Assembly: GCF_900103225.1 (NCBI RefSeq)
Contig: NZ_FNJH01000001.1
Location: forward strand, 556,980-620,979
DNA: 64,000 nt
Direction: 5' to 3'
DNA from: Pseudomonas congelans
GTDB taxonomy: Bacteria; Pseudomonadota; Gammaproteobacteria; Pseudomonadales; Pseudomonadaceae
Shown here: positions 8,395-16,756 of the stretch, piece after piece
How the letters are laid out: each line of letters starts with the position of its first letter
Position numbering within the stretch: position 1 is the stretch's first letter
Notes under the pieces: generated by a model
What the model saw: the letters and a program-made list of their open reading frames with translations, nothing else
What the model was told of the DNA's origin: nothing
Database searches by the model: none
Position numbers and translations under genes: made by a program

Positions 8395-9558
8395 TTATTG
8401 CGCCGTGGCCTGCTGCTGTGCGGAGGGCGATTTGCGGGCGACCTTGTCGCCGGAGCTGAGCCCGGTCATGTTGCCGACGATGACCTGTTCGCCCGCCTTC
8501 AGACCTTCGGTGATCTGCCAGCGCGAATCCTGCATCGCCCCGGTTTTTACCGGGCGCGCCTCGACCGTGCCGTCCTGGGCAATCACCAGCACGCGGGCTG
8601 CACCGTCACCGGAGCGTTGAACGGCGCGCTGCGGAACAAGAATGGCGTTGCTGTCGACGCGCTGTGGTGTGCGTACCCGTACGTACATTCCGGGCAGCAG
8701 CACGCCCTTGGGATTGGCAAAGCGGGCACGCAACGAAACCTGGCCGGTGGTCCGGTCCACTGCGACATCGGTAAACAGCAGAGTGCCAGTGCTCTTGTAA
8801 TCGGTGCCGTCGACACTCAGTGACAACGCGTCTTCGCCGCCCTTGGGCAAGCGGCCTTCCTGTATCGCGGCGCGCATCTGCAAGGCCTCGGCGGCTGGCT
8901 GGGTGAAGTCGGCGTAGACCGGGTCGAGTTGTTGAATGGTTGCCAGCAGCGTGGTTTCGCCCTGACCGACCAGCGCGCCCTCGGTGACCATGGCGCGGCC
9001 GATGCGGCCTGAAATAGGCGCCTTGACGGTGGCATAGCCCAGGTTCAGCCTGGCTGTTTCCACATCGGCCTCGGCCGAACGCTTCGCTGCAACAGCGTTT
9101 TGCAGTGCAGAGCGGGCCGTGTCGAAGGTCTGGCGGCTCACGGCTTCTATTTCCACCAGCGACTCATAGCGCTTGACCGTGGCCTGAGTCTCGAACAACG
9201 TGGCCTGGGTACGTGCCAGATCTCCTTGCGCCTTGGACAGCGCGGCCTTGAACGGCGCCGGATCAATCTGGAACAGCACTGCGCCGGCTTTCACGTCGGC
9301 GCCTTCCTCGAAGTTGCGGCTCAGCACGATACCGGCCACCCGGGCGCGAACCTGCGCCACACGCACCGGTTCGATACGGCCGGGCAATTCATCGACGACC
9401 GTGAACGATTCGGTGTTGACGGTAATTGCCTCTACCTCTTTGGGGGGCTTCGCTGCAGCGTGATCCTGCTGCTGTTTCTGTTCGCACCCGGCCAGGCCCA
9501 ACGCTGCCAGCAGGGCTATTGCAGGCATGACACGCCAATCGCTGAAACTACTCATCAT
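8395..9558 (-). CDS. RND efflux periplasmic adaptor (membrane fusion) lipoprotein
   Basis: This 387-aa adaptor bridges the RND permease to an outer-membrane channel. It has a lipoprotein signal with the acylated cysteine at about residue 25 (LAGCEQ). The barrel-lipoyl-hairpin core follows (VRARVAGIVLSRNFEEGADVKAG), then a coiled-coil hairpin (KAQGDLARTQATLFETQATV and the returning helix), the second lipoyl half with APISGRIGR, and the VLVPQRAV region. The start is uncertain: ATGATG at 9558/9555 or ATG at 9528 all give a lipoprotein, and no strong ribosome site decides. It is first in the pump operon and is read divergently from the TetR-type regulator. Confidence 0.9.
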   Translation of the reverse strand: MMSSFSDWRVMPAIALLAALGLAGCEQKQQQDHAAAKPPKEVEAITVNTESFTVVDELPGRIEPVRVAQVRARVAGIVLSRNFEEGADVKAGAVLFQIDPAPFKAALSKAQGDLARTQATLFETQATVKRYESLVEIEAVSRQTFDTARSALQNAVAAKRSAEADVETARLNLGYATVKAPISGRIGRAMVTEGALVGQGETTLLATIQQLDPVYADFTQPAAEALQMRAAIQEGRLPKGGEDALSLSVDGTDYKSTGTLLFTDVAVDRTTGQVSLRARFANPKGVLLPGMYVRVRTPQRVDSNAILVPQRAVQRSGDGAARVLVIAQDGTVEARPVKTGAMQDSRWQITEGLKAGEQVIVGNMTGLSSGDKVARKSPSAQQQATAQ

Positions 9559-9616
9559 TCACCCGGCCGCAGCCCATCAGATGCTAAAGCCGCGAATGAT
9601 CCACTCTGAAAGCCGA

Positions 9617-9634
9617 TGAGTCAATATTGACTCA
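9617..9634. promoter_or_regulatory. Perfect 18-bp palindrome, operator of the efflux locus
   Basis: TGAGTCAATATTGACTCA is its own reverse complement and lies between the divergent adaptor and TetR-family genes. A second imperfect site, TTAGTGACTAA, follows at about 9643-9653 with the same TGACT core. This is the expected place and symmetry for the repressor encoded at 9735; binding is inferred. Confidence 0.6.
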
Positions 9635-9734
9635 CATGAGGCTTTAGTGACTAATTGTGTATAGGCTTTGAGAACGCAGTAAGGTTTCTGCACAATGCGC
9701 CGCCCGCCACTTATACGAGTTGAAGACGTACCCA

Positions 9735-10286
9735 ATGGAATTACCTGCTGAAGACAAATTTCTGAAGGCCCTGGCCGTTGCGCTGGTTGACCATTCCAAC
9801 GGTACGCTCAAGGATATTGCTCAGGCAGCTGGCGTCAGCAAGGCGACGCTCAACCGCTTCTGCGGTACCCGCGCCAACCTCGTGGAACTGTTGCTCAATC
9901 ACGCCTCGGACCTGATGAACCAGATGGTCGCCGACGCTGACCTGCAGCATGCTCCGCCACTGGAAGCGCTCCAGCGACTGGTCGACAACCACCTCATGCA
10001 CCGCGAAATGCTGGTCTTTCTGGTGTTCCAGTGGCGCCCGGATTCACTCGATGAAAGCAGCGGGGGGCGCCGCTGGCTGCCTTACTCCGATGCCCTCGAT
10101 GCGTTTTTCCTGCGTGGTCAGCGTGAAGGTCTGTTCCGGATCGACGTCGGTGCCGCCGTCCTTACCGAAATGTTCGCAGCGCTGCTCTCCGGGATGGTCG
10201 ACGCAGAACGCCGCGGCCGTGTGGCACGCGTCGGCATGGGCGCATTGGTGACCCAGTTTTTCCTGCAGGGCGCGGCGGCACGATAA
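9735..10286 (+). CDS. TetR-family regulator of the divergent RND pump
   Basis: This 183-aa protein has an N-terminal helix-turn-helix (about residues 20-50: TLKDIAQAAGVSKATLNRFCGTRANLVELL) typical of TetR/AcrR repressors, followed by an all-helical ligand-binding part with no other motif. It is divergent from the adaptor-permease operon, the standard arrangement for local repression relieved by a pump substrate. The start could be ATG 9735 or TTG 9720; ATG is preferred for lack of any ribosome site favouring TTG. The recognition helix has LNRFCG where many family members have LYRHF, so it is a divergent member. The inducer is unknown. Confidence 0.82.
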   Translation: MELPAEDKFLKALAVALVDHSNGTLKDIAQAAGVSKATLNRFCGTRANLVELLLNHASDLMNQMVADADLQHAPPLEALQRLVDNHLMHREMLVFLVFQWRPDSLDESSGGRRWLPYSDALDAFFLRGQREGLFRIDVGAAVLTEMFAALLSGMVDAERRGRVARVGMGALVTQFFLQGAAAR

Positions 10287-10460
10287 GCCAGCCTGTGCTG
10301 TTTTGTCGCATGACCTGTTGCAGCCCATGAGCGCGACGTTTGCGCGTCTGCTCATGCCTTGATACAGGATTGGCGGTATTCCCCATTGTCCTTGAGTGGT
10401 AAATTCGCCGCCTTTGAATTTGTCTGAACCCACGCGCCTTATCCTCAGAGGACGCAAGAC

Positions 10461-11066
10461 ATGACGCAACATCTGACACGCCGCGAGGTGGTCGCTGGCC
10501 TCTCGTTGCTGAGCCTTGGCCTGCTGACCGGATGCGGCAGCTCCAATGCATTGCCGTTCAAACACGGCAAGGACATGAGCAACGAGATTGTCGGCCGCAA
10601 TTTCCGGCTCAAGGATTCGCAAGGCAACGTCAAGACCCTGTCGAGTTTTCGCGGCCTCATGCCGATGATCTTCTTCGGCTTCACCCAGTGCCCTGCCATC
10701 TGTCCCACGGCGCTGGCGCGGGCCGCGCAGATCAGGAAACTGATGGGCGAGGAGGGCAAGACGCTGCAGGTGGTGTTCATTACCCTGGACCCGGAGCGCG
10801 ATACGCCCGAAGTGATCGACGCCTACGTGAAGGCCTTCGATCCGACCTTTGTCGCACTGTCCGGCACGCTCGAAGAAACGGCCGCAACGGCCAAGGAGTT
10901 CGGCGTATTCTTCGAGAAGGTCCCGCTGGGTGACACCTACACGATCTCGCACACCGCCACCAGCTACGTCTACGACACCCGCGGCGTATTGCGCCTGGGG
11001 TTGTCGCACCGGCTGTCTGCCCAACAATGCACCGAAGATCTGCTCACTTTGATGGAAGTATGCTGA
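10461..11066 (+). CDS. Sco1/SenC-family copper chaperone lipoprotein
   Basis: This 201-aa protein is a thioredoxin-fold Sco protein that delivers copper to, or reduces, the CuA site of cytochrome c oxidase. It has a lipoprotein signal with cysteine at residue 25 (LLTGCGSS), and the copper ligands are complete: C77-P-A-I-C81 and His164 in TISHTATSY. FITLDPERDTPEV is a further family motif. It faces the periplasm. The stop codon overlaps the start of the PCuAC gene, so the two are almost certainly co-transcribed and translationally coupled. No oxidase genes lie nearby. Confidence 0.92.
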   Translation: MTQHLTRREVVAGLSLLSLGLLTGCGSSNALPFKHGKDMSNEIVGRNFRLKDSQGNVKTLSSFRGLMPMIFFGFTQCPAICPTALARAAQIRKLMGEEGKTLQVVFITLDPERDTPEVIDAYVKAFDPTFVALSGTLEETAATAKEFGVFFEKVPLGDTYTISHTATSYVYDTRGVLRLGLSHRLSAQQCTEDLLTLMEVC

Positions 11067-11554
11067 TGACCGTTCTGATTCGTAACGTTGCAAAGCCGCT
11101 GTTGCTGACCCTTTCGCTGTTGGGCCTGAGCGCTCAGGCCCTGGCCGAAACACGCGTCGACGATGCCTGGGTGCGTGCCACCGTGCCAGGCCAGTCAGCC
11201 ACTGGCGCGTTCATGCGCATCACCTCGGACACAGACAGCAAGCTGGTCGACGTTGCTTCACCTGCTGCCAAAACTGTGCAGATCCATGAGATGAGCATGA
11301 ACGGCGATGTGATGAGCATGCAGCGTGTCAACTCGGTCGACCTGCCGGCCGGCAAACCGGTGGTGCTCGATTCCGACGGCTACCACGTGATGTTCATGGG
11401 CCTGGCCGCACAGGTCAAAGAGGGCGACCAGGTGCCCCTGACCCTGACCGTGGAAGACAAAAAGGGCGTGAAGCAATCGATCCAGGTCATGGCAGTCGCC
11501 AAGTCACTGACCAGCGACGATCACAGCAGCCACGGTGATCACAGCGGCCATTGA
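11066..11554 (+). CDS. PCuAC-type periplasmic copper chaperone
   Basis: This 162-aa exported protein binds Cu(I) and passes it to Sco or directly to cytochrome oxidase. After a signal peptide ending near ALAE, the ligand set is exact: His74-X10-Met85-X21-His107-X-Met109. The C-terminus is His-rich (HSSHGDHSGH) and may bind additional metal. The start at 11066 forms an overlap with the Sco stop (TGATG) and has GGAAG eight bases upstream; ATG 11060 is an alternative. Pairing with a Sco protein is common and supports a role in CuA centre assembly. Confidence 0.92.
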   Translation: MTVLIRNVAKPLLLTLSLLGLSAQALAETRVDDAWVRATVPGQSATGAFMRITSDTDSKLVDVASPAAKTVQIHEMSMNGDVMSMQRVNSVDLPAGKPVVLDSDGYHVMFMGLAAQVKEGDQVPLTLTVEDKKGVKQSIQVMAVAKSLTSDDHSSHGDHSGH

Positions 11555-11630
11555 GGCCTGCGTTATAAACCGGTCTTGTGGGAGCGAGCTTGCTCGCGAA
11601 GAGGCCGGCACAGACCCCCAGCAAACAGGG

Positions 11631-11691
11631 CGCTCGATGCATCGGCACGATAGTGATCTACCTGATGGCTATCGTGCCGATGCATCGAGCG
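11631..11691. repeat. Perfect 23-bp inverted repeat
   Basis: The arm at 11631-11653 begins CGCTCGATGCATCGG and ends CACGATAG. The arm at 11669-11691 is its exact reverse complement, with a 15-base spacer. A third partial copy, TCGGCACGATAG, occurs alone at 11765-11776. There is no U-tract, so it is not a standard terminator. Confidence 0.8.
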
Positions 11692-11722
11692 TGGGAATGC
11701 CTCTCGTGACGCTCCGCGTCAC
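11685..11722 (-). repeat. REP hairpin, same family as at 98-140
   Basis: GTGACGC (11706-11712) pairs with GCGTCAC (11716-11722). In reverse complement the flank reads GAGAGGCATTCCCAC, close to GAAAGGCATTACCAC after the hairpin at 98-114. The two sites are therefore members of one REP family in opposite orientation. Confidence 0.7.
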
Positions 11723-11988
11723 CACTCTGCGCCGCACTGCACATTCATGAGCGGACGCGGAACGTCGGCACGATAGTCTCTTCCCGTACATCCAAGCCGC
11801 ATTCCGCCTGAGGCCAAGGAAGCATTCAGTCAGATCTTTATATGCATTTAGGATCTAACCGGTTAACCAAATATTCTTTTCAGGAACAAGCCTCTTTCGG
11901 CGATGATTGCCTCGCCACATCGGCCTAAGGAAGGTGACTGATACCAACAGAACCTGGATTTTTATCATGAAAATGCAGGAGTGTATCA

Positions 11989-12810
11989 ATGGGCAATGTC
12001 CAGACCGCAGCCAGTGCACATGACGCGCTCTGGCGCCAGACGCCGAGTGGCGACCTGGTCGATCTGGTCGATCTGGGGCGTCCTTTCCGTGCGCCTCTGG
12101 CGTTATCGCGATTGCAAAGCACCCCCAAGCCAATTCTCGGGCGACGTGAAGCCATTTTGCTCGGTGCGCTGGCGCTGGTGTTCCATGCCGCGATCATTTA
12201 CTGGCTGAGCCAAAAACCGACGCCCGAACTGCCGGTGGTGCCACCTGAAATTCCGCCGATGACCATCGAGTTTTCCCAGCCTGCGCCACCGGTTGTGGAA
12301 ACACCGCCGCCACCCCCCGAGCCTGTCGTGCAGCCGGTGGTCGAGCCGCCGCCTCCGGTCGAGGACGAACTGGCCGTCAAGCCGCCACCGCCAAAACCGA
12401 TTGCCAAACCCAAGCCACAGCCGCCCAAGCCGGTCGTGAAACCAGTGGCCAAACCGGTTGAGCAGCCACCCGCACCTCAGGTATCGGCAGCCCCTGTCGC
12501 CGCACCTGCGCCGCCCGCACCAAAACCAGTGACCCCGGCTTCGGCCAGTGCGGGTTACCTGCGCAACCCGGCCCCGGAATACCCATCACTGGCCATGCGT
12601 CGCGGCTGGGAAGGCACTGTGCTGTTGCGCGTGCATGTATTGGCCAGCGGCAAGCCCGGCGATATTCAGATACAGAAGAGCAGTGGCCGCGAGCAGCTCG
12701 ACGACGCCGCGCTTGCGGCGGTGAAACGCTGGAGTTTCGTCCCGGCCAAGCAGGGCGATGTAGCCCAGGATGGCTGGGTCAGCGTGCCCATTGATTTCAA
12801 GATCAAATGA
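11989..12810 (+). CDS. tonB: TonB energy-transducing protein
   Basis: This 273-aa protein couples the ExbBD proton motor to outer-membrane receptors. It has a cytoplasmic N-terminal extension of about 50 residues, one membrane helix (about 54-73) with the conserved histidine (H66), a long Pro-Lys/Pro-Glu spacer for crossing the periplasm (about 75-185), and the C-terminal TonB domain (YLRNPAPEYPSLAMRRGWEGTV to the end). The N-terminal extension is typical of pseudomonad TonB. AGGAG lies seven bases before the ATG. exbB and exbD follow, making a complete tonB-exbB-exbD set. Confidence 0.92.
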   Translation: MGNVQTAASAHDALWRQTPSGDLVDLVDLGRPFRAPLALSRLQSTPKPILGRREAILLGALALVFHAAIIYWLSQKPTPELPVVPPEIPPMTIEFSQPAPPVVETPPPPPEPVVQPVVEPPPPVEDELAVKPPPPKPIAKPKPQPPKPVVKPVAKPVEQPPAPQVSAAPVAAPAPPAPKPVTPASASAGYLRNPAPEYPSLAMRRGWEGTVLLRVHVLASGKPGDIQIQKSSGREQLDDAALAAVKRWSFVPAKQGDVAQDGWVSVPIDFKIK

Positions 12811-12940
12811 GGCTTCAAGATCAAATAACGTTTCACAATCAAACCCGGCTATTCGATTGACCTGGCGAGCTACCTGAACCAAAGGCGCATCGCGACACAC
12901 TCCATGCCTTGTTCAGACTTTGTTCAGAGAGAGCTACGCC

Positions 12941-13669
12941 ATGAACCTGATTGCTTCGCCTTTTGAATCCATCGAACACGCGGTCATCTGGCTGCTGGTG
13001 CTTTTTTCCGTCGCGACCTGGGGCCTGGCCCTGCTCAAGGGGGTGCAGTTTTCACGCCTGAAGTCACAGGATCGCAAGTTCCACAAGCAGTTCTGGGCGG
13101 CATCAAGCCTGGATTCCGCCGCTCAACTGGCTCAGGAGCAGCCGGGTGCTGCCGCCCGGGTTGCGCTGGCCGGTTACGCCGCCATTCAGGTGCCGGATGG
13201 CGCGCAGGCCAATGACCTCAGTCAGTCCATCAATCATCAGGACCGCCTTGAGCGCGCACTGCGCCAGCAGATCGTTCGTGAGCGCCGTTCGCTGGAAACC
13301 GGTCTGGCCATCCTCGCCAGTATCGGCAGCACTTCGCCTTTCATCGGTCTGTTCGGTACGGTCTGGGGCATTATGTCGGCCCTCAAGGGCATCAGCGCGG
13401 CCGGTTCGGCGAGCCTGGAAACGGTGGCCGGGCCGATCGGTGCCGCGCTGGTGGCAACCGGTGTCGGTATTGCCGTCGCAGTGCCTGCGGTGCTGGTCTA
13501 CAACTACTTTCTGCGACGCCTGAAACTGACCGCTGCAGACCTGGACGACTTTGCCCACGACTTCTATAGCCTGGCGCAGAAGAGTGCCTTCCGTGTGCTG
13601 CTGCATCCGGTCTTGAAGTCCGGCACTGCAGGCGCACACACCGGGCAGAAAGTGAAGGAGGCATCCTGA
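12941..13669 (+). CDS. exbB: ExbB proton-channel subunit
   Basis: This 242-aa MotA/TolQ/ExbB-family protein has three membrane helices: one near the N-terminus (AVIWLLVLFSVATWGLALL) and two in the C-terminal half. The latter carry the family signature GLFGTVWGIMSALKGI and the GPIGAALVATGVGIAVAVPAVL helix. Together with ExbD it forms the proton-driven motor that energises TonB. The start at 12941 is supported by GAGAGAG upstream. The gene is 130 bp after tonB and one base from exbD. Confidence 0.92.
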   Translation: MNLIASPFESIEHAVIWLLVLFSVATWGLALLKGVQFSRLKSQDRKFHKQFWAASSLDSAAQLAQEQPGAAARVALAGYAAIQVPDGAQANDLSQSINHQDRLERALRQQIVRERRSLETGLAILASIGSTSPFIGLFGTVWGIMSALKGISAAGSASLETVAGPIGAALVATGVGIAVAVPAVLVYNYFLRRLKLTAADLDDFAHDFYSLAQKSAFRVLLHPVLKSGTAGAHTGQKVKEAS

Positions 13670-13670
13670 G

Positions 13671-14072
13671 ATGGCTTTTTCCACGCAAGACACCGATGAA
13701 GTGCTTAGCGAGATAAACGTCACGCCGCTGGTAGACGTGATGCTGGTGCTGCTGGTGGTGTTCATCGTTACCGCGCCGCTATTGACCAACTCGATCCCGA
13801 TCAACCTGCCCAAGACCGAATCGGTCGCGCCAGTGGAGCAAAAAGACCCGTTGGTGGTGAGTATCGACGGGCAAGGCAACCTATTCATCAACAAGGATGA
13901 AATCCAGCCGGACTTGCTGGAAAGCAACCTTAAGGCAGCCAGGGACAAGGCTCCTGACGTGCGCGTGCAATTGCAGGCGGACAATGGCGTCAACTACGGA
14001 GAAGTCGCGCGCGCTATGGCTTCCATCGAACGTGCCGGGATTACCAAGCTGTCGGTTATCACTACCAAGTAA
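13671..14072 (+). CDS. exbD: ExbD motor subunit
   Basis: This 133-aa protein has a single N-terminal membrane helix and a periplasmic domain. The functional aspartate of the family is present (D22 in INVTPLVDVMLVLL). The gene starts one base after the exbB stop, so translation is coupled. An intrinsic terminator 35 bp downstream closes the tonB-exbB-exbD unit and separates it from the receptor gene. Confidence 0.93.
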   Translation: MAFSTQDTDEVLSEINVTPLVDVMLVLLVVFIVTAPLLTNSIPINLPKTESVAPVEQKDPLVVSIDGQGNLFINKDEIQPDLLESNLKAARDKAPDVRVQLQADNGVNYGEVARAMASIERAGITKLSVITTK

Positions 14073-14106
14073 CTGAGTTGTACCACCTACAGCTTCAACG
14101 GTTTTG

Positions 14107-14139
14107 GGCCGCATCCTCAGGCAGGTGCGGCCTTTTTTT
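14107..14139 (+). terminator. Rho-independent terminator after exbD
   Basis: GGCCGCA (14107-14113) pairs with TGCGGCC (14126-14132), followed immediately by seven T. This is a strong intrinsic terminator. Confidence 0.9.
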
Positions 14140-14199
14140 GTTTGAATCGCAGGCATTTTTCAGCACTGACACAAAGGCAGGTTGTTATTCTTTATTGGT

Positions 14200-14215
14200 A
14201 TTTAAATATTTAAAT
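14200..14215. promoter_or_regulatory. AT-rich 16-bp palindrome upstream of the TonB-dependent receptor gene
   Basis: ATTTAAATATTTAAAT is a perfect palindrome in the AT-rich stretch before the receptor gene. It is not a good Fur box. It could be a regulator site or simply part of an AT-rich promoter. Confidence 0.35.
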
Positions 14216-14353
14216 CAATGTCATTAAGCTATATCGCATCGGACTACCGGAACCTCAGTCAGACATCGTAATGATCGCTACCGTCCGCCGCACGGATCGC
14301 TCGTTGTAACCAGAACAGAGTTTCTGGATCAGGGATATTCAAGGGGTAGTGGT

Positions 14354-16756
14354 ATGGGAGTTTTCAAACAAAGTGTATTGGCCACGACGATTTTTTCAGC
14401 CAATTTGCTGAGCGTCGCCGGTATCAATGCAAGCGCGTTCGCCGCAGAAGCGACAGATGAACAAAACAATCGGGGGGCAGCCACCCTGGGCACAGTGATC
14501 GTTACCGGCACCCGTGCGCAGGAGCGTACCGCCAGCGCGTCGCTGTCGCCTATTGATGTGATCTCCGGTGACAGCCTGCGCAGTTCCGGCTCCAGCGAGC
14601 TGGGCACCGTGCTGGCACGCCTGATCCCTTCGATCAATTTCCCCCGGCCCAGCCTCGTGGACGGTGCGGAGCTGACGCGTCCGGCGCAACTGCGTGGACT
14701 GTCGCCGGATCAGGTGCTGGTGCTGGTCAATGGCAAGCGTCGTCACACGTCCGCCTTCGTCAATCTGGGCGGGGCGGTCGGACGTGGTTCGGCACCTGCC
14801 GACCTGAATGCCATTCCGCTGTCAGCCATCGACCATATCGAAGTCCTGCGCGACGGTGCGTCGGCACGTTACGGGTCCGATGCCATTGCCGGGGTGATCA
14901 ACATCATTCTCAAAAGCGCCGACCATGGCGGGTCGATTTCCAGCCAGTACGGCCAATACAAGAAGGGCGACGGGATCCAGCGCCAGGTGTCGGGCAATAC
15001 CGGTTTTGCCCTGGGCGACAATGGCACCTTCAACCTTTCCGGTGAAGGTGCCAACAATGACTACACCAACCGTGCCGGTGACGACTTTCGAGCGTCCAGT
15101 ATCGGGTCCACTACTTACGGTCAGCAAGTGTTCCGCCAGGGTGAGCCACAGACCCACGAGGGCAAGCTGCAGTACAACGCGGAATACAGCTTCAGCGATG
15201 CGGCGGAGTTCTACAGTTTCGGGGGCTACAGCAAGCGGCGTGGCGAAACCGCTGCATTTTATCGGCCGAGCAATGCCTCGAACAACATTGCGGCGATTTA
15301 TCCCAACGGCTATCTGCCGCTGATCAACGGCACGCTCGAAGACACTTCGCTGGTCGCTGGCCTGCGCGGTGAACTGGCGTATGACTGGCACTACGACGTG
15401 TCCGTCAACTATGGCAAGAATTCCTACGAGCTGCGCACCAAAACCATCAACACCTCATTGGGACTGAACACGCCGCGCTCGTTCTACAACGGCAATCTGA
15501 CCAATGATCAGAAGCAGCTGAGCCTCGACCTGTCCAGGGAATTCAATGCGGCGTGGCTGCCTTATCCGGTATCGGTCGCGTTTGGCGCGGAATACCTGCG
15601 TCAGGGCTATCAGATCGAGGCAGGGCAGGCGGAGTCGTATTTCCAGACCGGCAGTTCCGGGCTGGGCGGTTTTCGCGCGGCGGATGCAGGCAGTTACTCG
15701 CGGCACAACTTCGCCCAGTACCTGGACCTGGAAACCCATCTGACCGAGGAACTCGGTGTGTCGGCTGCCGTCCGCCACGAGGACTACAGTGATTTCGGTT
15801 CCAATGTCAGCGGCTCGCTGTCGGCGCGTTACGATTTCACTCCGCAGGTGGCTTTGCGAGGCAGCGTATCGACAGGCTTCCGCGCGCCTTCGCTGGCGCA
15901 GCAGAACTTCACTTTCACGTCGTCGCAACTGATTGGCAACACCATCCAGGAAGCGGGCACGTTTCCGGCCGGCAGTAACGTTGCGCAGCTGTTGGGCGCC
16001 GAAGACCTCAAGCCCGAAAAGTCCCGCAATTACAGCCTGGGCCTGGTACTCCAGCCGCTGGACAGCCTGACCGTGACCGCCGACGTCTATCGCATCGACA
16101 TTCAGGACCGTATCTCGCTGTCCTCCAATCTGGTGCTCAATAACACCGCCATCAATTACCTGCGCAGTAATGGCGTGGGCGATATCAACTACACCAGTGC
16201 CCGCTATTTCACCAACGCCACTGACACCAGCACAGATGGCGTCGATCTGGTAGCCAATTACCGCTACCAGTTCGACAACGGCGTAAGCTGGAACAGCACG
16301 CTGGGTTACAACTACAACCACACCAAAGTTACCGACGTGAAGGCCAATCCGGCGATTCTCGATCAGTTGGGGGTGAACCTGATGCGGGTAGACCGCAGGG
16401 AGCGCATCGGTTTGCTGGGCGACACCACGCCGCAACACAAACTGACCCTGGGCAATGACCTGAACTTCGGCAACTGGGCGTTGCACTCCAATCTGGTGCG
16501 TTACGGCGAGTTCACCAGCTATCAGGCCGACAAGGTCAACGACCAGACCTTCAGCGCCGCCTGGCTGCTGGATCTGGCGGTGGACTACACCCTCAAGAAC
16601 TGGGTCTTCACCCTGGGCGGCGACAACGTCACCGACAAGTACCCCGAGAAGCTCAACGACTTCTCCTCCAGCGGCGGTAACCTGGCCTACAGCACATTCT
16701 CGCCCTACGGGTACAGCGGCGCTTATTACTACGGCAAGGTGACGTATAACTGGTAG
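14354..16756 (+). CDS. TonB-dependent outer-membrane receptor
   Basis: This 800-aa protein has a signal peptide (about residues 1-30), a TonB box candidate (GTVIVTG, about residue 46), a plug domain with LRGLSPDQVLVLVNGKR and EVLRDGASARYGSDAIAGVINI, and a 22-strand barrel ending in an aromatic C-terminal residue (VTYNW). There is no N-terminal signalling extension, so it is not a FecA-type transducer. AGGGG precedes the ATG. Placement right after tonB-exbB-exbD suggests these genes serve one uptake system. The ligand (siderophore, haem, copper complex or carbohydrate) cannot be told from the sequence; no biosynthesis or ABC-uptake genes flank it. Confidence 0.9.
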   Translation: MGVFKQSVLATTIFSANLLSVAGINASAFAAEATDEQNNRGAATLGTVIVTGTRAQERTASASLSPIDVISGDSLRSSGSSELGTVLARLIPSINFPRPSLVDGAELTRPAQLRGLSPDQVLVLVNGKRRHTSAFVNLGGAVGRGSAPADLNAIPLSAIDHIEVLRDGASARYGSDAIAGVINIILKSADHGGSISSQYGQYKKGDGIQRQVSGNTGFALGDNGTFNLSGEGANNDYTNRAGDDFRASSIGSTTYGQQVFRQGEPQTHEGKLQYNAEYSFSDAAEFYSFGGYSKRRGETAAFYRPSNASNNIAAIYPNGYLPLINGTLEDTSLVAGLRGELAYDWHYDVSVNYGKNSYELRTKTINTSLGLNTPRSFYNGNLTNDQKQLSLDLSREFNAAWLPYPVSVAFGAEYLRQGYQIEAGQAESYFQTGSSGLGGFRAADAGSYSRHNFAQYLDLETHLTEELGVSAAVRHEDYSDFGSNVSGSLSARYDFTPQVALRGSVSTGFRAPSLAQQNFTFTSSQLIGNTIQEAGTFPAGSNVAQLLGAEDLKPEKSRNYSLGLVLQPLDSLTVTADVYRIDIQDRISLSSNLVLNNTAINYLRSNGVGDINYTSARYFTNATDTSTDGVDLVANYRYQFDNGVSWNSTLGYNYNHTKVTDVKANPAILDQLGVNLMRVDRRERIGLLGDTTPQHKLTLGNDLNFGNWALHSNLVRYGEFTSYQADKVNDQTFSAAWLLDLAVDYTLKNWVFTLGGDNVTDKYPEKLNDFSSSGGNLAYSTFSPYGYSGAYYYGKVTYNW

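Larger units (their letters stand above)
11555..11988. other. REP-rich intergenic region upstream of tonB
   Basis: This 434-bp gap carries a REP core (GTGGGAGCGAGCTTGCTCGC, about 11578-11597), a perfect 23-bp inverted repeat (11631-11691), a second REP hairpin (11706-11722), a solitary half of the inverted repeat at 11765-11776, and the palindrome TAACCGGTTA (11856-11865) nearer tonB. No gene is seen. Confidence 0.65.

Noticed and set aside
14184..14230. Possible Fur box before the TonB-dependent receptor gene
   Set aside because: The palindrome ATTTAAATATTTAAAT lacks the GATAAT hexamers of a Fur site.
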